DNA from: CAYVUM01 sp964619055
GTDB lineage: Bacteria > Pseudomonadota > Alphaproteobacteria > Rhodospirillales > Defluviicoccaceae
Direction: 5' to 3'
NCBI GenBank assembly: GCA_964619055.1
Contig: CAZUDB010000067.1
Coordinates: 1-14,847 of the forward strand
Length of the DNA stretch: 14,847 nt
Of the stretch, positions 13,863 through 14,847 are shown in pieces. The translations under genes and the position numbers were made by a program. The notes under the pieces are model-generated. The model was not told the origin of the DNA. It did not search any database and saw nothing but the letters and a program-made list of their open reading frames with translations. How positions within the stretch are numbered: position 1 is the stretch's first letter; the number at the start of each line of letters is the position of its first letter.

Positions 13863-14847
13863 ATGATTGCAAACGCCACACCATGGAGCGCGACCGCCAT
13901 TGCCGCGGTTGCTGCCGTTGGCGTCATGCTGTCGGCCGCAGGCGCGGCGGCGGACACCGTTAAGATCACGCCCCTCGGCGGCCAGGACGGGGAGTTCTGC
14001 CGGCTCGACCGCGCCCTCGTCCTGGAGGACCCGGACGGCACCCGCCTGCTCTATGACGCCGGGCGCACGGTGGCGGGCGCGGCGGACCCCCGCCTTGGCG
14101 ACATCGACGTGGTGCTGGTCAGCCATGTACACGGCGACCACGTCGGCGACCGCCACACCCCGGCTGTGGGCGCGGGCGCTTGTGACAAGCCGGACATGTC
14201 CGTGGACGCCACGCCACTCTCCAACTCGGTCAATATCGCCGCCGCCAAGGAGGCGCTGATCGTGACGGGCAGTGAGATGCCGCGCTTTTTCGCTGGCAAG
14301 CTCAAGGCTGCGGGCGCCGATCCCGGCAAATCCAAGCTGGTTCGCTTCGGCGCGTCCACGAAAGTGGGCGGGGTCACCATCACCACCGTGCCGGCGGCCC
14401 ACAGCAACGGCCTCGCCGGCGCCCTCATCGGCGGGGAGTTGGGCGCGAGCCTCGCGGCCGCTGGCCTGACGGCATACGTGGGTCCGCCCACGGGTTACGT
14501 GCTGACCTTCTCCAACGGCCTCGTCGCCTACCTGTCAGGCGACACCGGCATCACGGCGGAGCAGGAGACGGTGGTGCGGGACCACTACAAAGCCAACCTC
14601 GCCGTCATCAACATCGGGGACACCTTCACCACCGGGCCCATCGAGGCGGCGTTCGTGATCAACGAGCTGGTCAAGCCCGCCTCCGTCATCCCGTCCCACG
14701 CCAACGAGGCGGCGACGGAGGACGGCCAGGTCAAGGACGGCACCCGCACGGCGCTGTTCCTCACCACCGTCGCCGTCCCGGCCCACGTGCCCCTGAGCGG
14801 CCGAACCATGGAGTTTGATGGGCAGGGGGTGTGTGTGACGGGGTGTT
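13863..14847 (+). CDS. Secreted metallo-beta-lactamase-fold hydrolase (3' edge cut)
   Basis: The 328 residues visible start with a signal peptide (1-30, ending AGAAA) and carry the zinc-binding motif SHVHGDHVGD (H88, H90, D92, H93), H180 in PAAHSNG, D227 in LSGDTGI and H279 in PSHAN. That ligand set fits an UlaG-like/MBL-fold metal-dependent hydrolase, here periplasmic. AGGGAGG (13851-13857) precedes ATG 13863. The C-terminus LSGRTMEFDGQGVCVTGC looks complete as the family ends in a short Cys-Gly-Cys tail, and the window stops one base into the next codon (T), so the stop codon is probably the very next. The substrate is unknown; family members act on lactones, esters or phosphodiesters. C46, C107, C324 and C328 could form disulfides in the periplasm. 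Confidence 0.85.
   Translation, partial: MIANATPWSATAIAAVAAVGVMLSAAGAAADTVKITPLGGQDGEFCRLDRALVLEDPDGTRLLYDAGRTVAGAADPRLGDIDVVLVSHVHGDHVGDRHTPAVGAGACDKPDMSVDATPLSNSVNIAAAKEALIVTGSEMPRFFAGKLKAAGADPGKSKLVRFGASTKVGGVTITTVPAAHSNGLAGALIGGELGASLAAAGLTAYVGPPTGYVLTFSNGLVAYLSGDTGITAEQETVVRDHYKANLAVINIGDTFTTGPIEAAFVINELVKPASVIPSHANEAATEDGQVKDGTRTALFLTTVAVPAHVPLSGRTMEFDGQGVCVTGC

Overview
The window looks like chromosome from a high-GC alphaproteobacterium, possibly of the Rhodospirillales. The reasons are an Irr-type Fur-family regulator, a secreted SH3 protein divergent from a GyaR-like D-2-hydroxyacid dehydrogenase (an arrangement I know from alphaproteobacteria), and strong G/C preference at third codon positions from about 2.3 kb onward. 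No rRNA, tRNA, CRISPR array, transposase or integrase was seen.

Bases 1-2246 are accessory and decaying. They hold the 3' end of an RHS polymorphic-toxin gene. The conserved RHS core (to about 424) is followed by a pre-toxin stretch and an A+T-rich toxin tip, broken by several single-base indels. A short ORF (931-1074) overlaps the toxin-tip stop as ATGA, and a candidate immunity gene follows (1080-1544). Next come a tiny exported single-YD-repeat protein (1723-1926) and an unrecognised frameshifted gene remnant (1927-2246).

Bases 2378-5636 form a copper-linked operon of the bufferin type. A secreted YHS-domain protein (2378-2911) precedes a DUF2282 precursor peptide with four cysteines (bufA, 2982-3302), a DUF692/MbnB-like maturase (bufB, 3407-4282), a DUF2063/MbnC-like partner (bufC, 4257-5018) and a DoxX membrane protein (5022-5636). 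A strong stem-loop with a UUCG loop sits between bufA and bufB and may set their expression ratio.

Bases 5854-8985 are an iron and peroxide block. They hold irr, with a Fur-box-like dyad over its start, an Irr-box (ICE)-like site in front of a rubredoxin-less rubrerythrin, a CCG-domain Fe-S oxidoreductase and a DUF3501 protein. The last three are a recurring gene set of unknown pathway and are probably co-functional.

Bases 9050-10708 carry the divergent SH3 protein (minus) and GyaR-like reductase (plus). Bases 10871-13680 on the minus strand are a translationally coupled pair, a GH15 glucoamylase/trehalase-type hydrolase followed by a mutarotase-fold (DUF4380-like) protein. From 13863 a secreted metallo-beta-lactamase-fold hydrolase runs off the right edge, probably only its stop codon missing.
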